Assembly: GCF_042680125.1 (NCBI RefSeq)
Contig: NZ_JBHTNY010000033.1
Length of the DNA stretch: 64,000 nucleotides
Reading direction: 5' to 3' (one strand)
DNA from: Robinsoniella peoriensis
Lineage (GTDB): Bacteria; Bacillota; Clostridia; Lachnospirales; Lachnospiraceae
This document shows, in pieces, positions 8,071 to 16,032 of the stretch. Made by a program: the position numbers and the translations under genes. Position 1 is the first letter of the stretch, and each line of letters opens with the position of its first letter. Below the pieces are notes generated by a model that did no database searches, was not told the DNA's origin, and saw nothing but the letters and a program-made list of their open reading frames with translations.

Positions 8071-9324
8071 ATGGACAAAGAAAAAGTGGATAAAGAAGAT
8101 CCAGGTTATAAGAAACGCAAGAAAAGAAAGATTCTGATTATCGTAGGAGTAATTCTACTTTTGATTGCAGCGGCAGTGGCAATTGCATATTCTTATGTAC
8201 AAAGTAAGTTGGGGAAAATACAGTCCAGCGAGATGAATATGGATGAAGTAGTTGTAAATGAAGAACTGGAAACGAATAAAGTTATAAAAGGATATACGAA
8301 TATAGCACTCTTTGGGCTGGATACCAGAGATGAAGATCTCTCCAGGGCAAACAGTGATGCAATTATAATTGCCAGTATTAATAACGACACAAAAGAAGTA
8401 AAACTGGTATCTATTTACCGTGATACGTACTTATACATTGGTGGAGATTTATACAGAAAAGCAAATGCTGCTTATGCAAATGGCGGAGCGGAAAGGGCTG
8501 TATCTACCTTAAATGAAAACTTTGATTTGAAAATTCAGGATTATATATCCGTTGATTTTAATGCATTGGCAGAGATCGTGGATTTATTGGGCGGTATAGA
8601 GCTGACAGTAGATGAAGCGGAGAGCGTGCATCTGAATAATTATTGTGTGGAAACTTCAGAAGTAACAGGCAAGAGCTACGAAAAACTTCCGGGTGCAGGT
8701 ACTTATAATATGAATGGTGTTCAGGCAACTTCCTATTCCAGAATCCGTTATACCGCAGGAAATGATTTCAAGAGAACAGAACGGCAGCGGGAAGTAATTG
8801 AGAAAATCGTTGAAAAGGTGAAAAAGGCTGATGTAGGGACATTGAATAAAATCATGGATGGAGTATTTCCAATGATTCGCACCAGTATGTCCCAGTCTGA
8901 GATGATATCTATGGGAATGGGAATGCTGTCCTATAATATATCAGAAACAATTGGATTCCCATACGATCATAAGACAGGCGGTAAGGGTGGATCAGGAGAT
9001 GATGAAATTCCTCAGACACTGGAAAGTAATGTAGTAAAACTTCACGAATTTCTGTTTGGTACAAAGGATTATAATCCTTCAGCCAGAGTCAAAGATCTGA
9101 GTGAAAAGATTCAGAAACTCACCGGAGTAGGCCCAAAAGAAGAATCTACAGAGAAAACTACAGAGAAATCATCTGAAAATTCATCAGAAACATCATCCGG
9201 AGATACAACGGAAGATTCCAGTGAAAAGACTACAAAAGAATCGGTTAGTAAAGGTTCGGGAAAATCATCGATAAAAGGGACCACTGCTGAGACAGAGTCA
9301 GAATCAGAGTCAGAAACAGAATAA
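8071..9324 (+). CDS. LytR-CpsA-Psr (LCP) family protein
   Basis: This is a 417-residue membrane-anchored LCP protein, a family that transfers teichoic acids or other anionic glycopolymers from lipid carriers to peptidoglycan. It has a short basic cytoplasmic start (KKRKKRKI), one membrane helix (about residues 28-48) and an extracellular LCP domain. That domain contains NIALFGLDTRDEDLSRANSDAIIIASINNDTKEVKLVSIYRDT, GGIELTVDEAE and the YSRIRYTAGNDFKRTERQREVI segment with the catalytic-type arginines. The last 75 or so residues are a low-complexity Ser/Thr/Glu linker typical of wall-spanning proteins. AAAGGAG precedes the ATG. Confidence 0.93.
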   Translation: MDKEKVDKEDPGYKKRKKRKILIIVGVILLLIAAAVAIAYSYVQSKLGKIQSSEMNMDEVVVNEELETNKVIKGYTNIALFGLDTRDEDLSRANSDAIIIASINNDTKEVKLVSIYRDTYLYIGGDLYRKANAAYANGGAERAVSTLNENFDLKIQDYISVDFNALAEIVDLLGGIELTVDEAESVHLNNYCVETSEVTGKSYEKLPGAGTYNMNGVQATSYSRIRYTAGNDFKRTERQREVIEKIVEKVKKADVGTLNKIMDGVFPMIRTSMSQSEMISMGMGMLSYNISETIGFPYDHKTGGKGGSGDDEIPQTLESNVVKLHEFLFGTKDYNPSARVKDLSEKIQKLTGVGPKEESTEKTTEKSSENSSETSSGDTTEDSSEKTTKESVSKGSGKSSIKGTTAETESESESETE

Positions 9325-9400
9325 GAAACAGAATAAGAACGGTTTTTATATTAAATCTGACCCATAAATATACAATAGCCTCTACGTAATAAACTATTTA

Positions 9401-9440
9401 AATGCAGATTACTGTACCCACGGTAAGCTGCATTTTTATT
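9401..9440 (+). terminator. terminator after LCP gene
   Basis: AATGCAGATTAC and GTAAGCTGCATT form a 12-bp stem with one mismatch, followed by TTTTATT. It lies 77 bases after the stop of the LCP gene. Confidence 0.75.
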
Positions 9441-9549
9441 TGGTGTTTGTAACGATATCATTGCGGTCAGAGCCAAAATGCGTTATACTCATGGTAAAAG
9501 ATACCAGTTCAGTTTACCTCGCTGTTAAGCTGGGATAGGGAGAGATGAG

Positions 9550-10827
9550 ATGAAAGATAATCTATGGAATGCATTGGTTCATCCAGACAGGATAGAAAAA
9601 CTTCACATACCGGATTCAGTCGCGGATGCTAATTTAAAGGCTTGGAGATACAGAAGACGCTATGAGTATATAATGCTTTTTAGTTCTTATGTTGTGTTTG
9701 AGATACTTACATATATATTTCGTGAGACACCAAGTAAATCAACAAAATGGTTAGTAATAATACTTCTTCCTTCTATAATAGTCTGTATTTGTGATGCAGC
9801 TTATAACTGTTATAGCGGATTTCCCGATAAATCAGATGTAGGAACAAGAAATCTGATCGGATTAGTATTCTGTTATTTTATAGGCATAATGGTTTTTTGG
9901 CTACTGTTATATACTTCAAAAATATTTGAAGGACCAAATGGAACCAGGCTAAGCTTTTTAGCCGGTATAACTGCAGGTACGGCAGCAGCGTTGTTTGTAT
10001 ATGCTGATATGGCAATCATTTATCACCAGTATTTAAAGAGGATCAGGATAGGTGTAACCGACAAACAGATCCTTGTAACCAAGGTGATTTTCAGTATTTG
10101 TACAGGTGTTTTAGTGGTTCTCTTTTTAGCACTTTTTTTGTATCCTCTCCTGTCAGTAGAACTGGAGGACCATACTTATCAGACTGAGGTTGATCAAATT
10201 AACCGGGGAATAGAAAGCTATAATAATTTGAATAAATTTAAGATTAAGGGATCTGAGAATATCCAATATGATAATGGAAAAATTGAGACTTTGGAAGGAA
10301 CAGTTTGGAGCAGCAGCACATCAGATGGAACTAAGAGCGTTTCCAGCCTCTGGGACAATGAAGTATATACAAAAGACCATCCACAGATTGTATCTGATAT
10401 ATATAACGATGAGAAAGAAGAAATGAAGATTTATATTCAGGGGCAGGGCTGGGTGGAATTTTCTGACTTGCCCGAAGATAATGAACTATTAAAAGATGGG
10501 ATGGAGTTGTATCTCAAAAATGGTTTGCTTGATTTGCAAGGGAGAGACATAAAAAATATATCAGTGAAAATGGATGGGGATTATATGGTATATACAGTTT
10601 TGTACAAAGATAATGCAGTAACATTAAATTTTGGAGATGTGGAAATAGAGCCCCAAAAAGATGTTTATTGGATAAATAAGTCCAATATTCTGGAGAAATG
10701 GATACTGTCCCAGAAGGTATCCGGTGGTTCCGAAGAAGGGAATTCAATAGAAAACAGAGAGTACCGGCTGTTGGATTATAATTCTAGTGAAATAGAAAAA
10801 GAGATAGAAGAATTTTTGAAGAAATAG
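9550..10827 (+). CDS. multi-pass membrane protein of unknown function
   Basis: I do not recognise this 425-residue protein. The first half has about five hydrophobic helices (roughly residues 40-60, 68-90, 98-122, 135-160 and 176-202). The second half (about 205-425) is a polar, probably extracellular or cytoplasmic domain rich in Asp, Glu and Tyr without cysteines. The ATG at 9550 follows GGGAGAGATGAG and gives a polar N-terminus. It is a single gene between a terminator and the tRNA promoter. The composition is AT-rich, like its neighbours on the right. Confidence 0.75.
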   Translation: MKDNLWNALVHPDRIEKLHIPDSVADANLKAWRYRRRYEYIMLFSSYVVFEILTYIFRETPSKSTKWLVIILLPSIIVCICDAAYNCYSGFPDKSDVGTRNLIGLVFCYFIGIMVFWLLLYTSKIFEGPNGTRLSFLAGITAGTAAALFVYADMAIIYHQYLKRIRIGVTDKQILVTKVIFSICTGVLVVLFLALFLYPLLSVELEDHTYQTEVDQINRGIESYNNLNKFKIKGSENIQYDNGKIETLEGTVWSSSTSDGTKSVSSLWDNEVYTKDHPQIVSDIYNDEKEEMKIYIQGQGWVEFSDLPEDNELLKDGMELYLKNGLLDLQGRDIKNISVKMDGDYMVYTVLYKDNAVTLNFGDVEIEPQKDVYWINKSNILEKWILSQKVSGGSEEGNSIENREYRLLDYNSSEIEKEIEEFLKK

Positions 10828-10837
10828 TAAAAAAAGC

Positions 10838-10866
10838 TTGCAAAATTCCAAAAATTTGTATATAAT
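10838..10866 (+). promoter_or_regulatory. promoter of tRNA-Thr
   Basis: TTGCAA, a 17-base spacer, then a consensus TATAAT. The predicted transcript start is near 10873, upstream of a perfect palindrome and the tRNA. Confidence 0.85.
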
Positions 10867-10877
10867 AATTTAGGTCG

Positions 10878-10897
10878 GTGGTTGAAATTTCAACCAC
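10878..10897 (+). repeat. perfect 20-bp palindrome in tRNA leader
   Basis: GTGGTTGAAATTTCAACCAC is its own reverse complement. It lies between the predicted transcript start and the first tRNA base, with two bases separating it from the tRNA. It could be a 5' leader hairpin used in processing or an operator. Confidence 0.8.
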
Positions 10898-10899
10898 AT

Positions 10900-10972
10900 G
10901 CTTCTGTGGCTCAGCTGGTAGAGCGCCGCATTCGTAATGCGTAGGTCGCCGGTTCAAATCCGGCCAGGAGCT
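10900..10972 (+). tRNA. tRNA-Thr (anticodon CGT)
   Basis: A full cloverleaf can be drawn. The acceptor arm is GCTTCTG with CAGGAGC, the D arm contains GGCTCAGCTGGTAGAGC, the anticodon loop is TTCGTAA with CGT at 10933-10935, and the T arm is GCCGG-TTCAAAT-CCGGC. The discriminator base is T, as expected for bacterial tRNA-Thr. CCA is not encoded. Confidence 0.95.
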
Positions 10973-10975
10973 TTG

Positions 10976-11003
10976 AAAAACCCTTGAATTTCAAGGGTTT
11001 TTT
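10976..11003 (+). terminator. terminator of tRNA-Thr
   Basis: ACCCTTGA and TCAAGGGT form a perfect stem over a three-base loop, flanked by A and T runs (TTTTTT). It lies four bases after the tRNA. Confidence 0.9.
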
Positions 11004-11183
11004 GTTGTTTTAAGAATAAATATTGGAATTAATGAGCCCTTGGGATTATATCCCTGCATTTATCTGAGTTTAGAACAAAAAAACAGGACTGAAAATTAAA
11101 CTGAATATTATATCACAAATTTAAATATGTTTTATTAAAATGTACCGAAAAGTCGATTATGTGTCATGAATAGAAGACTAACC

Positions 11184-11212
11184 TTGATTAAAACAAATAT
11201 TTTTAGTATAAT
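11184..11212 (+). promoter_or_regulatory. promoter of the 11.2-kb small gene
   Basis: TTGATT, 17 bases, then TATAAT, located 35 bases before the next start codon. Confidence 0.8.
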
Positions 11213-11246
11213 AAAGCAGAAGAATTAATAAAGAAAGGTGCATGAC

Positions 11247-11621
11247 ATGAAAGATGAACCGACTCTAAAAGAAAATGCAAATCCATATCAAGTATTACCT
11301 AGCCTGATATCGTATTTCTATGAACGGTCTAAACAGGTCTGTATGATTTTATATTTGAGCCATGTGAGAAATGCATGTGATAATATGACGATTACCAAAC
11401 AGGCTATCTGTCATATTATGTGCATTAAGGATAATTTACTTGAAATTGTAAGTTTCGATAATGATATTTATAAGGAAATATTAAAACTTACTGATTGTAT
11501 AGATAACATATCGAATAGTTTATTATCAGCTAAATATAAGAATATTGCTTATCATTTGAAGGAAGCAAAAGAACTGAAAGACAATTTGATTAATAAAATG
11601 TTTGCTATGGATATTATTTAA
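11247..11621 (+). CDS. hypothetical helical protein (124 aa)
   Basis: I do not recognise this protein. It is AT-rich in sequence, probably all-helical, and contains several cysteines (QVCMILYLSHVRNACDN, ICHIMC, TDCIDN). There is no signal peptide and no clear membrane helix. The ATG at 11247 is preferred over the GTG at 11238 because AAAGG lies at proper spacing before the ATG. It has its own strong promoter and appears monocistronic. The region between the tRNA terminator and 12.6 kb has the look of acquired or fast-evolving DNA. Confidence 0.65.
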   Translation: MKDEPTLKENANPYQVLPSLISYFYERSKQVCMILYLSHVRNACDNMTITKQAICHIMCIKDNLLEIVSFDNDIYKEILKLTDCIDNISNSLLSAKYKNIAYHLKEAKELKDNLINKMFAMDII

Positions 11622-11732
11622 AATACAAACTCTGTTATATATCAATAAAGGGCTACGATGTTATAATGAAAGGATCCCTGTTGGGAGGATATAATCTCAT
11701 TTACAATTATTATAGATGATTCAGACAATTCT

Positions 11733-11951
11733 CTAAACGGATACTTTCTTACAACCCAATATTTTTATTTTTCCTTTTGCTGTAAAGCCTTTCACGGTAT
11801 GTTTAAACTCATTACATACGCTGCATTCTGATGCATAATAGGTATATAAGAAGTATTCTTTTTGTAAATTAGTTCTATATTTATTATTGAAACAGTTTCT
11901 GCATATCTCTGAATTAATGAGCTGCTTTTTCAATTTCCACGGATTTATCAT
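11733..11951 (-). CDS. small zinc-ribbon-like protein (72 aa)
   Basis: The minus-strand frame beginning MINPWKLKK has an AAGGAG site about ten bases upstream. Two CxxC pairs (CRNC and CSVC, 28 residues apart) suggest a small zinc ribbon. The rest is basic and aromatic, and the function is unknown. It lies in the 11622-12211 stretch, which otherwise holds only AT-rich spacer and no second convincing gene. Confidence 0.5.
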   Translation of the reverse strand: MINPWKLKKQLINSEICRNCFNNKYRTNLQKEYFLYTYYASECSVCNEFKHTVKGFTAKGKIKILGCKKVSV

Positions 11952-12148
11952 ATCTCTCATTCTCCTTAGCACTATTTTTAATATTCATTGCCATAGTGTA
12001 TTGATAGTTATACCAATAACAAATTACAAGAATAATACACTTTACCAGCATTTCTATTGCAGAATATTATAACTTATTTTTTATCTGTAAAGTTCTATGA
12101 TGTATTAAAGAGTACGTTTGATGTAATGAAATTTTCTATAATAAAATA

Positions 12149-12171
12149 CCCCTGGGGATTGCGTCCAGGGG
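12149..12171 (-). terminator. terminator of the 12.2-kb minus-strand gene
   Basis: CCCCTGG and CCAGGGG form a seven-bp stem with a nine-base loop. Read leftwards it is followed by a T-rich tract (TATTTTATTATAG), so it serves the minus-strand gene ending at 12212. Confidence 0.65.
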
Positions 12172-12211
12172 CTAATACTGCAGGCAAACAAGAGATTTAG
12201 TTACATGCATT

Positions 12212-12571
12212 TTATTTGATTTCAATAAAATAGTGAATATCTACATTTTGCACAGTAATTGTCATAAAAGGATTGCCAAAGTTTTTTCTAACTTCTTTTG
12301 CAACATTTATGAAGGATTCTCTAAAAATGTCACTATCTTTAACTTCTGAAGGATTTCTTGTTGTAGATACAATATATGCCGTTTCGCCTAGATTACACCC
12401 TCTTACTGTTCCACACACCAGGCTATTCACGTTTATGAGACTGGTTACAAATACGCCGGAGCTGAAATATTCTTTATTTGCACTTTCTTCCCATAAATGA
12501 GCAACAAATTCATTTGTATAATATTTAGTGTTAAGGCCATAAAATGTTACAATATACTTTTCTGTTATCAT
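12212..12571 (-). CDS. hypothetical protein (119 aa)
   Basis: I do not recognise this cytoplasmic protein. It has a mixed alpha/beta pattern (EKYIVTFYGLNTKYY at the start, FMTITVQNVDIHYFIEIK at the end) and no membrane segment. No strong ribosome binding site is visible before the ATG, but a terminator follows the stop by 40 bases. The frame is free of stops across a region where the opposite strand is only partly open. The next gene upstream, an alkyltransferase-like gene, runs the same way. Confidence 0.6.
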   Translation of the reverse strand: MITEKYIVTFYGLNTKYYTNEFVAHLWEESANKEYFSSGVFVTSLINVNSLVCGTVRGCNLGETAYIVSTTRNPSEVKDSDIFRESFINVAKEVRKNFGNPFMTITVQNVDIHYFIEIK

Positions 12572-12649
12572 GATGCAACCAATTTAGAATTTCTTATTAT
12601 ATAGTATGACGGAGATATGTATTTAATACGCAGTAATCATAATATCGGA

Positions 12650-13144
12650 TCAAACAGTCAGAATATCCGTTAAATCAAAAAGTGAGTTTTCATAGTTCTT
12701 AACATAATATTTTATGGTGGTTCTTCCTTTTTCAATAATGGTATGGCCCTCTTCTTCCAGTTTTTCTTTTTGTGCTTCCACCCCGCCCGGGTATTTTGCA
12801 TTTAATTCCCCGTTTGCTTTTAGAGTCCTCCAATATGGGGTTTTATCATCTTTTCTCTGGTAACTGGCCCATGCTGCAATGGACACAAAGATTCCGGCGG
12901 TGATTGGCTCGGTGAAATCGGCTCCATTTGCTTTTGCAAAGTATGCCCGTATTTCACCAATCGTTAGAACTTTCCCGTATGGGACAGCTTTCAACACATT
13001 GTCGTATGCGACAGGCGGAGCGAAATACATTCTGTTACCGCCATATTTTTCTATACTCTTCTGGTCAGTGATTGTCTGAAATTTTGGCATATCCTTCGCG
13101 TCATTTAACATTGCATTAAAATCTTTTTTGTCTTCGTTTGGCAT
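12650..13144 (-). CDS. alkyltransferase-like (MGMT-fold) protein without Cys
   Basis: The 164-residue product has the DNA-binding domain of O6-alkylguanine-DNA alkyltransferase: PYGKVLTIGEIRAYFA, then GIFVSIAAWAS, and the active-site region TPYWRTLKANGEL. The PCHR motif of true alkyltransferases reads PYWR, so the acceptor cysteine is replaced by Tyr. This is like ATL proteins, which recognise alkylated bases and recruit nucleotide excision repair rather than repairing by themselves. The start at 13144 follows AGGAGG at eight bases. An N-terminal segment of about 55 residues precedes the domain. Confidence 0.8.
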   Translation of the reverse strand: MPNEDKKDFNAMLNDAKDMPKFQTITDQKSIEKYGGNRMYFAPPVAYDNVLKAVPYGKVLTIGEIRAYFAKANGADFTEPITAGIFVSIAAWASYQRKDDKTPYWRTLKANGELNAKYPGGVEAQKEKLEEEGHTIIEKGRTTIKYYVKNYENSLFDLTDILTV

Positions 13145-13323
13145 ATCTACCACCTCCTGCTCCAAGTATAATCTATTTCGCAACACCATGCAATGAGACG
13201 GTTTTAAATTATATATGGCATATTTTCATTTTCATCAGCAGCGTAAATATGGAAAAGTGAATGCGGCACATGAGGAACAGTAGAAGCATATAAATAAATC
13301 ATCATAGAGAGAGGGAGAGCAGT

Positions 13324-13614
13324 ATGGATATTATGGATTATATAAAGCCGGGTCTGATTGTAGTTGCAATAATATTGTATTTTATTGGTATATGGCTGAA
13401 GCAGAGTACTTTGCTTCCGGATAAATTCATACCACTGGTGGTTGGTTTCATTGGAATCGTTATTTGCGGCATCTGGGTGGTTGCTACATCCACCTTTATA
13501 ACAGGACAGGATATAGCTTTGGGCTTATTCACCGCAATTGTACAGGGTATATTGGTTGCAGGTTTGAGCACATATGTCAATCAGATTATCAAACAGATTA
13601 ATAAACAGGAATAG
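13324..13614 (+). CDS. orphan phage-type holin
   Basis: This is a 96-residue protein with three hydrophobic segments (about 8-25, 36-57 and 65-85) and a charged C-terminus (NQIIKQINKQE), matching small holins of the phage holin 5 / Hol44 type. GAGAGGGAGAG precedes the ATG. No endolysin, tail or integrase gene lies beside it, so it is a solitary domesticated gene or a phage remnant. It could equally be a small membrane protein of unrelated use. Confidence 0.7.
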   Translation: MDIMDYIKPGLIVVAIILYFIGIWLKQSTLLPDKFIPLVVGFIGIVICGIWVVATSTFITGQDIALGLFTAIVQGILVAGLSTYVNQIIKQINKQE

Positions 13615-13644
13615 CGGTCTTTATTTTGTTCCTGTATGAGTAAA

Positions 13645-13771
13645 ATAAATATAAAATCCCCGGCACTGTGCCGGGGATGTAAATAACAATCAATTTTTTG
13701 GGAGTACTCCGCAGTTCTTGGGGAAGTCTGCGGAGCGCGAGTTGTGAAACGTACTAGATTTTTACCAATAC
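13645..13771 (-). ncRNA. candidate small RNA with C-rich loop
   Basis: On the minus strand a strong promoter (-35 TTGTCA, -10 TAGAAT) should start a transcript near 13771. It has no frame of note. It folds into at least two hairpins: CTCCGCAG/CTGCGGAG at 13735-13707 with a loop containing CUUCCCC, and a ten-bp G/C-rich terminator at 13678-13656 followed by TTTTATATTTATTTT. The expected length is about 125 nt. C-rich loops are typical of Gram-positive small RNAs that pair with Shine-Dalgarno sequences. I cannot assign it to a known family. Confidence 0.6.
13656..13678 (-). terminator. terminator of the candidate small RNA
   Basis: ATCCCCGGCA and TGCCGGGGAT form a perfect ten-bp stem over three bases. 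Read leftwards it is followed by a T-rich tract, and read rightwards it lacks an immediate T run. Confidence 0.75.
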
Positions 13772-13777
13772 GTAAAA

Positions 13778-13806
13778 ATTCTACCATATTCTGCAAATTG
13801 TGACAA
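13778..13806 (-). promoter_or_regulatory. minus-strand promoter of the small RNA
   Basis: TTGTCA, 17 bases, then TAGAAT preceded by TGG (extended -10), reading leftwards. Confidence 0.75.
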
Positions 13807-13878
13807 GAAAAATATTTTGCTAAATTCTTACATAAATCGACAAAGAAAACTGTTTACAAAAATTTTATGAATCCTTTA

Positions 13879-13907
13879 TTGATTTAAATTTTCATACAAC
13901 CTATAAT
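13879..13907 (+). promoter_or_regulatory. promoter of the zinc-ribbon/DUF5685/DnaJ operon
   Basis: TTGATT, 17 bases, then TATAAT. It is divergent from the small-RNA promoter, with about 70 bases between the two -35 elements. Confidence 0.8.
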
Positions 13908-13946
13908 ACTATTAATGATGGAAATAATATTTAGGAGGATTTGGAA

Positions 13947-14342
13947 GTGAAGGAAAAGTTTCAGAGGTTTATGATGGGGCGGTATGGAGCTGATGAATTA
14001 TCGAGATTTATGATAATTGTTGCTTTTGTCCTGGTGGTTTTATCAATTTTTATAAGAAGCGGATTGTTTTCCTGGGTTCCGTTGATTTTACTGGTTTTGA
14101 TTTATGTGCGTATGTTTTCGAAGAATGTTCAGAAACGCTATGCGGAAAATCAGAAGTTTATGGAGTTAAAAGACAGGGTGACAGGATTATTTCACGGACA
14201 GAAAAAGCGCCTGGAACAGAGTAAAGATTTCCATATTTACAAATGTCCAAAGTGCAGACAGAAAATTCGTATCCCCCGGGGAAAAGGAAAAATTTCAATT
14301 ACCTGCCCTAAATGCGGGGATCAGTTTGTAAAGAAGAGTTGA
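13947..14342 (+). CDS. membrane-anchored zinc-ribbon protein
   Basis: This is a 131-residue protein with two N-terminal membrane helices (about 20-36 and 42-58, FMIIVAFVLVVLSIFI) and a C-terminal zinc ribbon with two CPKC-type pairs (YKCPKCRQKIRIPRGKGK, TCPKCGDQF). GTG at 13947 is chosen as start because AGGAGG is eight bases upstream, while the in-frame TTG at 13941 is too close to that site. It leads an operon with a DUF5685 gene and a DnaJ-domain gene. The function is unknown. Confidence 0.8.
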   Translation: MKEKFQRFMMGRYGADELSRFMIIVAFVLVVLSIFIRSGLFSWVPLILLVLIYVRMFSKNVQKRYAENQKFMELKDRVTGLFHGQKKRLEQSKDFHIYKCPKCRQKIRIPRGKGKISITCPKCGDQFVKKS

Positions 14343-14364
14343 TAGAAAAGCAGAGGATAGAGCG

Positions 14365-15213
14365 ATGTTCGGATATGTGACGATTAATCAGGATGAAATT
14401 AAAATAAAGGATTATAAGACCTACCGGGCATACTATTGCGGACTGTGTAAGCGGTTAGGAAAGCAGTATGGAGTCAGGGGGAAGGTGCTGCTGACTTTTG
14501 ACATGACTTTTCTGGGTCTTCTGTTATCAAGCCTTTATGAATCTCAGGGTGAGCTTAAAATGCAAAGGTGTGCGTTACATCCTACAAAAAAAGAATTGAT
14601 AGCAGAAAATGAAATGCTGGATTATGCGGCGGATATGAATGTACTTCTTGCTTACCATAATTTTATGGATGACTGGTTTGATGACCATAATGCAGCCAAA
14701 CTTACTCTTGCTAAAATGATACATAAGAAGTATAAAGAAACGGCAGAAAGATATCCCAGACAGCGCAGGGCAATACAAAGATATATGAAAAAGATGCGCG
14801 AGTGCGAGGTACGAAAAGAAAAAGATCTGGATGTGGCAGCGGGGCTTACCGGAACCGTATTAAAAGAGTTGTTTATGTATAAAAAAGATGAGTGGAAGGA
14901 ACCTCTGGGTCAGATGGGCTTTTACCTGGGGAAATTCATCTATCTTATGGATGCTTATGAAGATGTGGAAAAGGACAAAAAGGCAGGAAATTATAACCCT
15001 TTGATACCAATGATGACTGATGCTGATTATGCCGGTAAATGTAAAGACATTATGATGTTGATGATGGCAGAATGCTCCAGAGCATTTGAGAGGTTGCCAA
15101 TTTTAGAAAATGTTGATATACTAAGAAATATATTGTATTCCGGAGTTTGGGTGAAATACGAAAAAGTAACGAAGGAAAGAGCAGGAAATAAGAATGATAA
15201 TGGATCCATATAA
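14365..15213 (+). CDS. DUF5685 family protein
   Basis: The 282-residue protein matches DUF5685, a family of Firmicutes recognised by MFGYVTINQDEIKIKDYKTYRAYYCGLCKRLG and an early CxxC. It is mostly helical and looks soluble. Aspartate-rich segments such as DDWFDDHNAAK and YLMDAYEDVEKDKKAGNYNP resemble metal-binding patches of all-helical prenyltransferase-like folds, which is inference only. Its 3' end overlaps the DnaJ-domain gene by 20 bases, showing tight co-expression. Confidence 0.85.
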   Translation: MFGYVTINQDEIKIKDYKTYRAYYCGLCKRLGKQYGVRGKVLLTFDMTFLGLLLSSLYESQGELKMQRCALHPTKKELIAENEMLDYAADMNVLLAYHNFMDDWFDDHNAAKLTLAKMIHKKYKETAERYPRQRRAIQRYMKKMRECEVRKEKDLDVAAGLTGTVLKELFMYKKDEWKEPLGQMGFYLGKFIYLMDAYEDVEKDKKAGNYNPLIPMMTDADYAGKCKDIMMLMMAECSRAFERLPILENVDILRNILYSGVWVKYEKVTKERAGNKNDNGSI

Positions 15214-15850
15214 GGTGTTGGGAATTCCGTCTTCAGCATCTGATGATGAGGTAAAAAAAGCATACAGGAAATTGAGCAGGAGATATCATCCCGATGCAAA
15301 CCTGAATAATCCCAACAAGGATCAGGCCGAAGAGAAATTTAAAGAGGTGCAGCAGGCTTACGACCAGATTATGAAGGAACGTACCGGCGGATATACTGGC
15401 GGATATAGCGGACAGAGCAGTCAGGGCTATGGACAGGGGCAGGGATTTGGCGGCTATGGCGGCGGTTTTGGTCAGCGCCAGTATGAAAGCGGCGAGCCAA
15501 TTGAATATCAGGCAGCGGCAAATTATATTAATGCCGGCCATTTCCAGGAAGCTCTGAATGTTTTAAATAATATTTCACAGCGTAATGCCAAATGGTATTA
15601 CCTGAGTGCACTTGCCAATGCTGGTATCGGCAATAATCTCAATGCAAAGGATTTTGCATCGAGAGCCGCTGCTTTGGAACCGAATAATTTCCAGTATCAA
15701 CAGCTTAAGAGACAGTTGGAGTCCGGTGGGCAATGGTATCAGACCATGGGCAGCGGATATGGCGGAATGCCCCAGAATTTTGATACAAGCTGTTGTACAC
15801 AGCTTTGCTGTATGAATATGTTGTGCGGCTGTTGCTGCAGACCATGCTGA
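15194..15850 (+). CDS. DnaJ-domain protein with Cys-rich tail
   Basis: This is a 218-residue protein with an N-terminal J domain (DPYKVLGIPSSASDDEVKKAYRK, HPD motif at about residue 35) that should stimulate a DnaK-type Hsp70. A Gly/Gln/Tyr-rich linker (about 70-98) follows, then two TPR-like helix pairs (YINAGHFQEALNVL, YYLSALANAGIGNNLNAKDFASRAAALEPNN), then a tail with nine cysteines in the last 19 residues (CCTQLCC, CGCCCRPC). It lacks the canonical DnaJ zinc finger, so it is a specialised co-chaperone, probably metal- or redox-linked. It overlaps the DUF5685 gene upstream and is followed by a terminator. Confidence 0.88.
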   Translation: MIMDPYKVLGIPSSASDDEVKKAYRKLSRRYHPDANLNNPNKDQAEEKFKEVQQAYDQIMKERTGGYTGGYSGQSSQGYGQGQGFGGYGGGFGQRQYESGEPIEYQAAANYINAGHFQEALNVLNNISQRNAKWYYLSALANAGIGNNLNAKDFASRAAALEPNNFQYQQLKRQLESGGQWYQTMGSGYGGMPQNFDTSCCTQLCCMNMLCGCCCRPC

Positions 15851-15859
15851 TATAGAAAG

Positions 15860-15884
15860 AGAAGGTGGGAATCCTTCTTTTTTT
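15860..15884 (+). terminator. terminator after the DnaJ operon
   Basis: AGAAGG and CCTTCT with a seven-base loop, followed by seven T residues, ten bases after the stop. Confidence 0.8.
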
Positions 15885-15931
15885 GTGCCATTAACAGGTC
15901 GGTAAATGATCAGGGAGAGTGGCTGGTCTGC

Positions 15932-15960
15932 TTGACAGATGAGAGGTTAAATACTATGAT
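15932..15960 (+). promoter_or_regulatory. promoter of the bceRS-like operon
   Basis: Consensus TTGACA, 17 bases, TATGAT, about 70 bases before the response-regulator start. Confidence 0.8.
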
Positions 15961-16032
15961 GGAGGTACAGTATATTAAAAAGTGGGAAAGATTATACTGA
16001 TAACAAGCGCATGATAGTGAAAGGATGACAGA

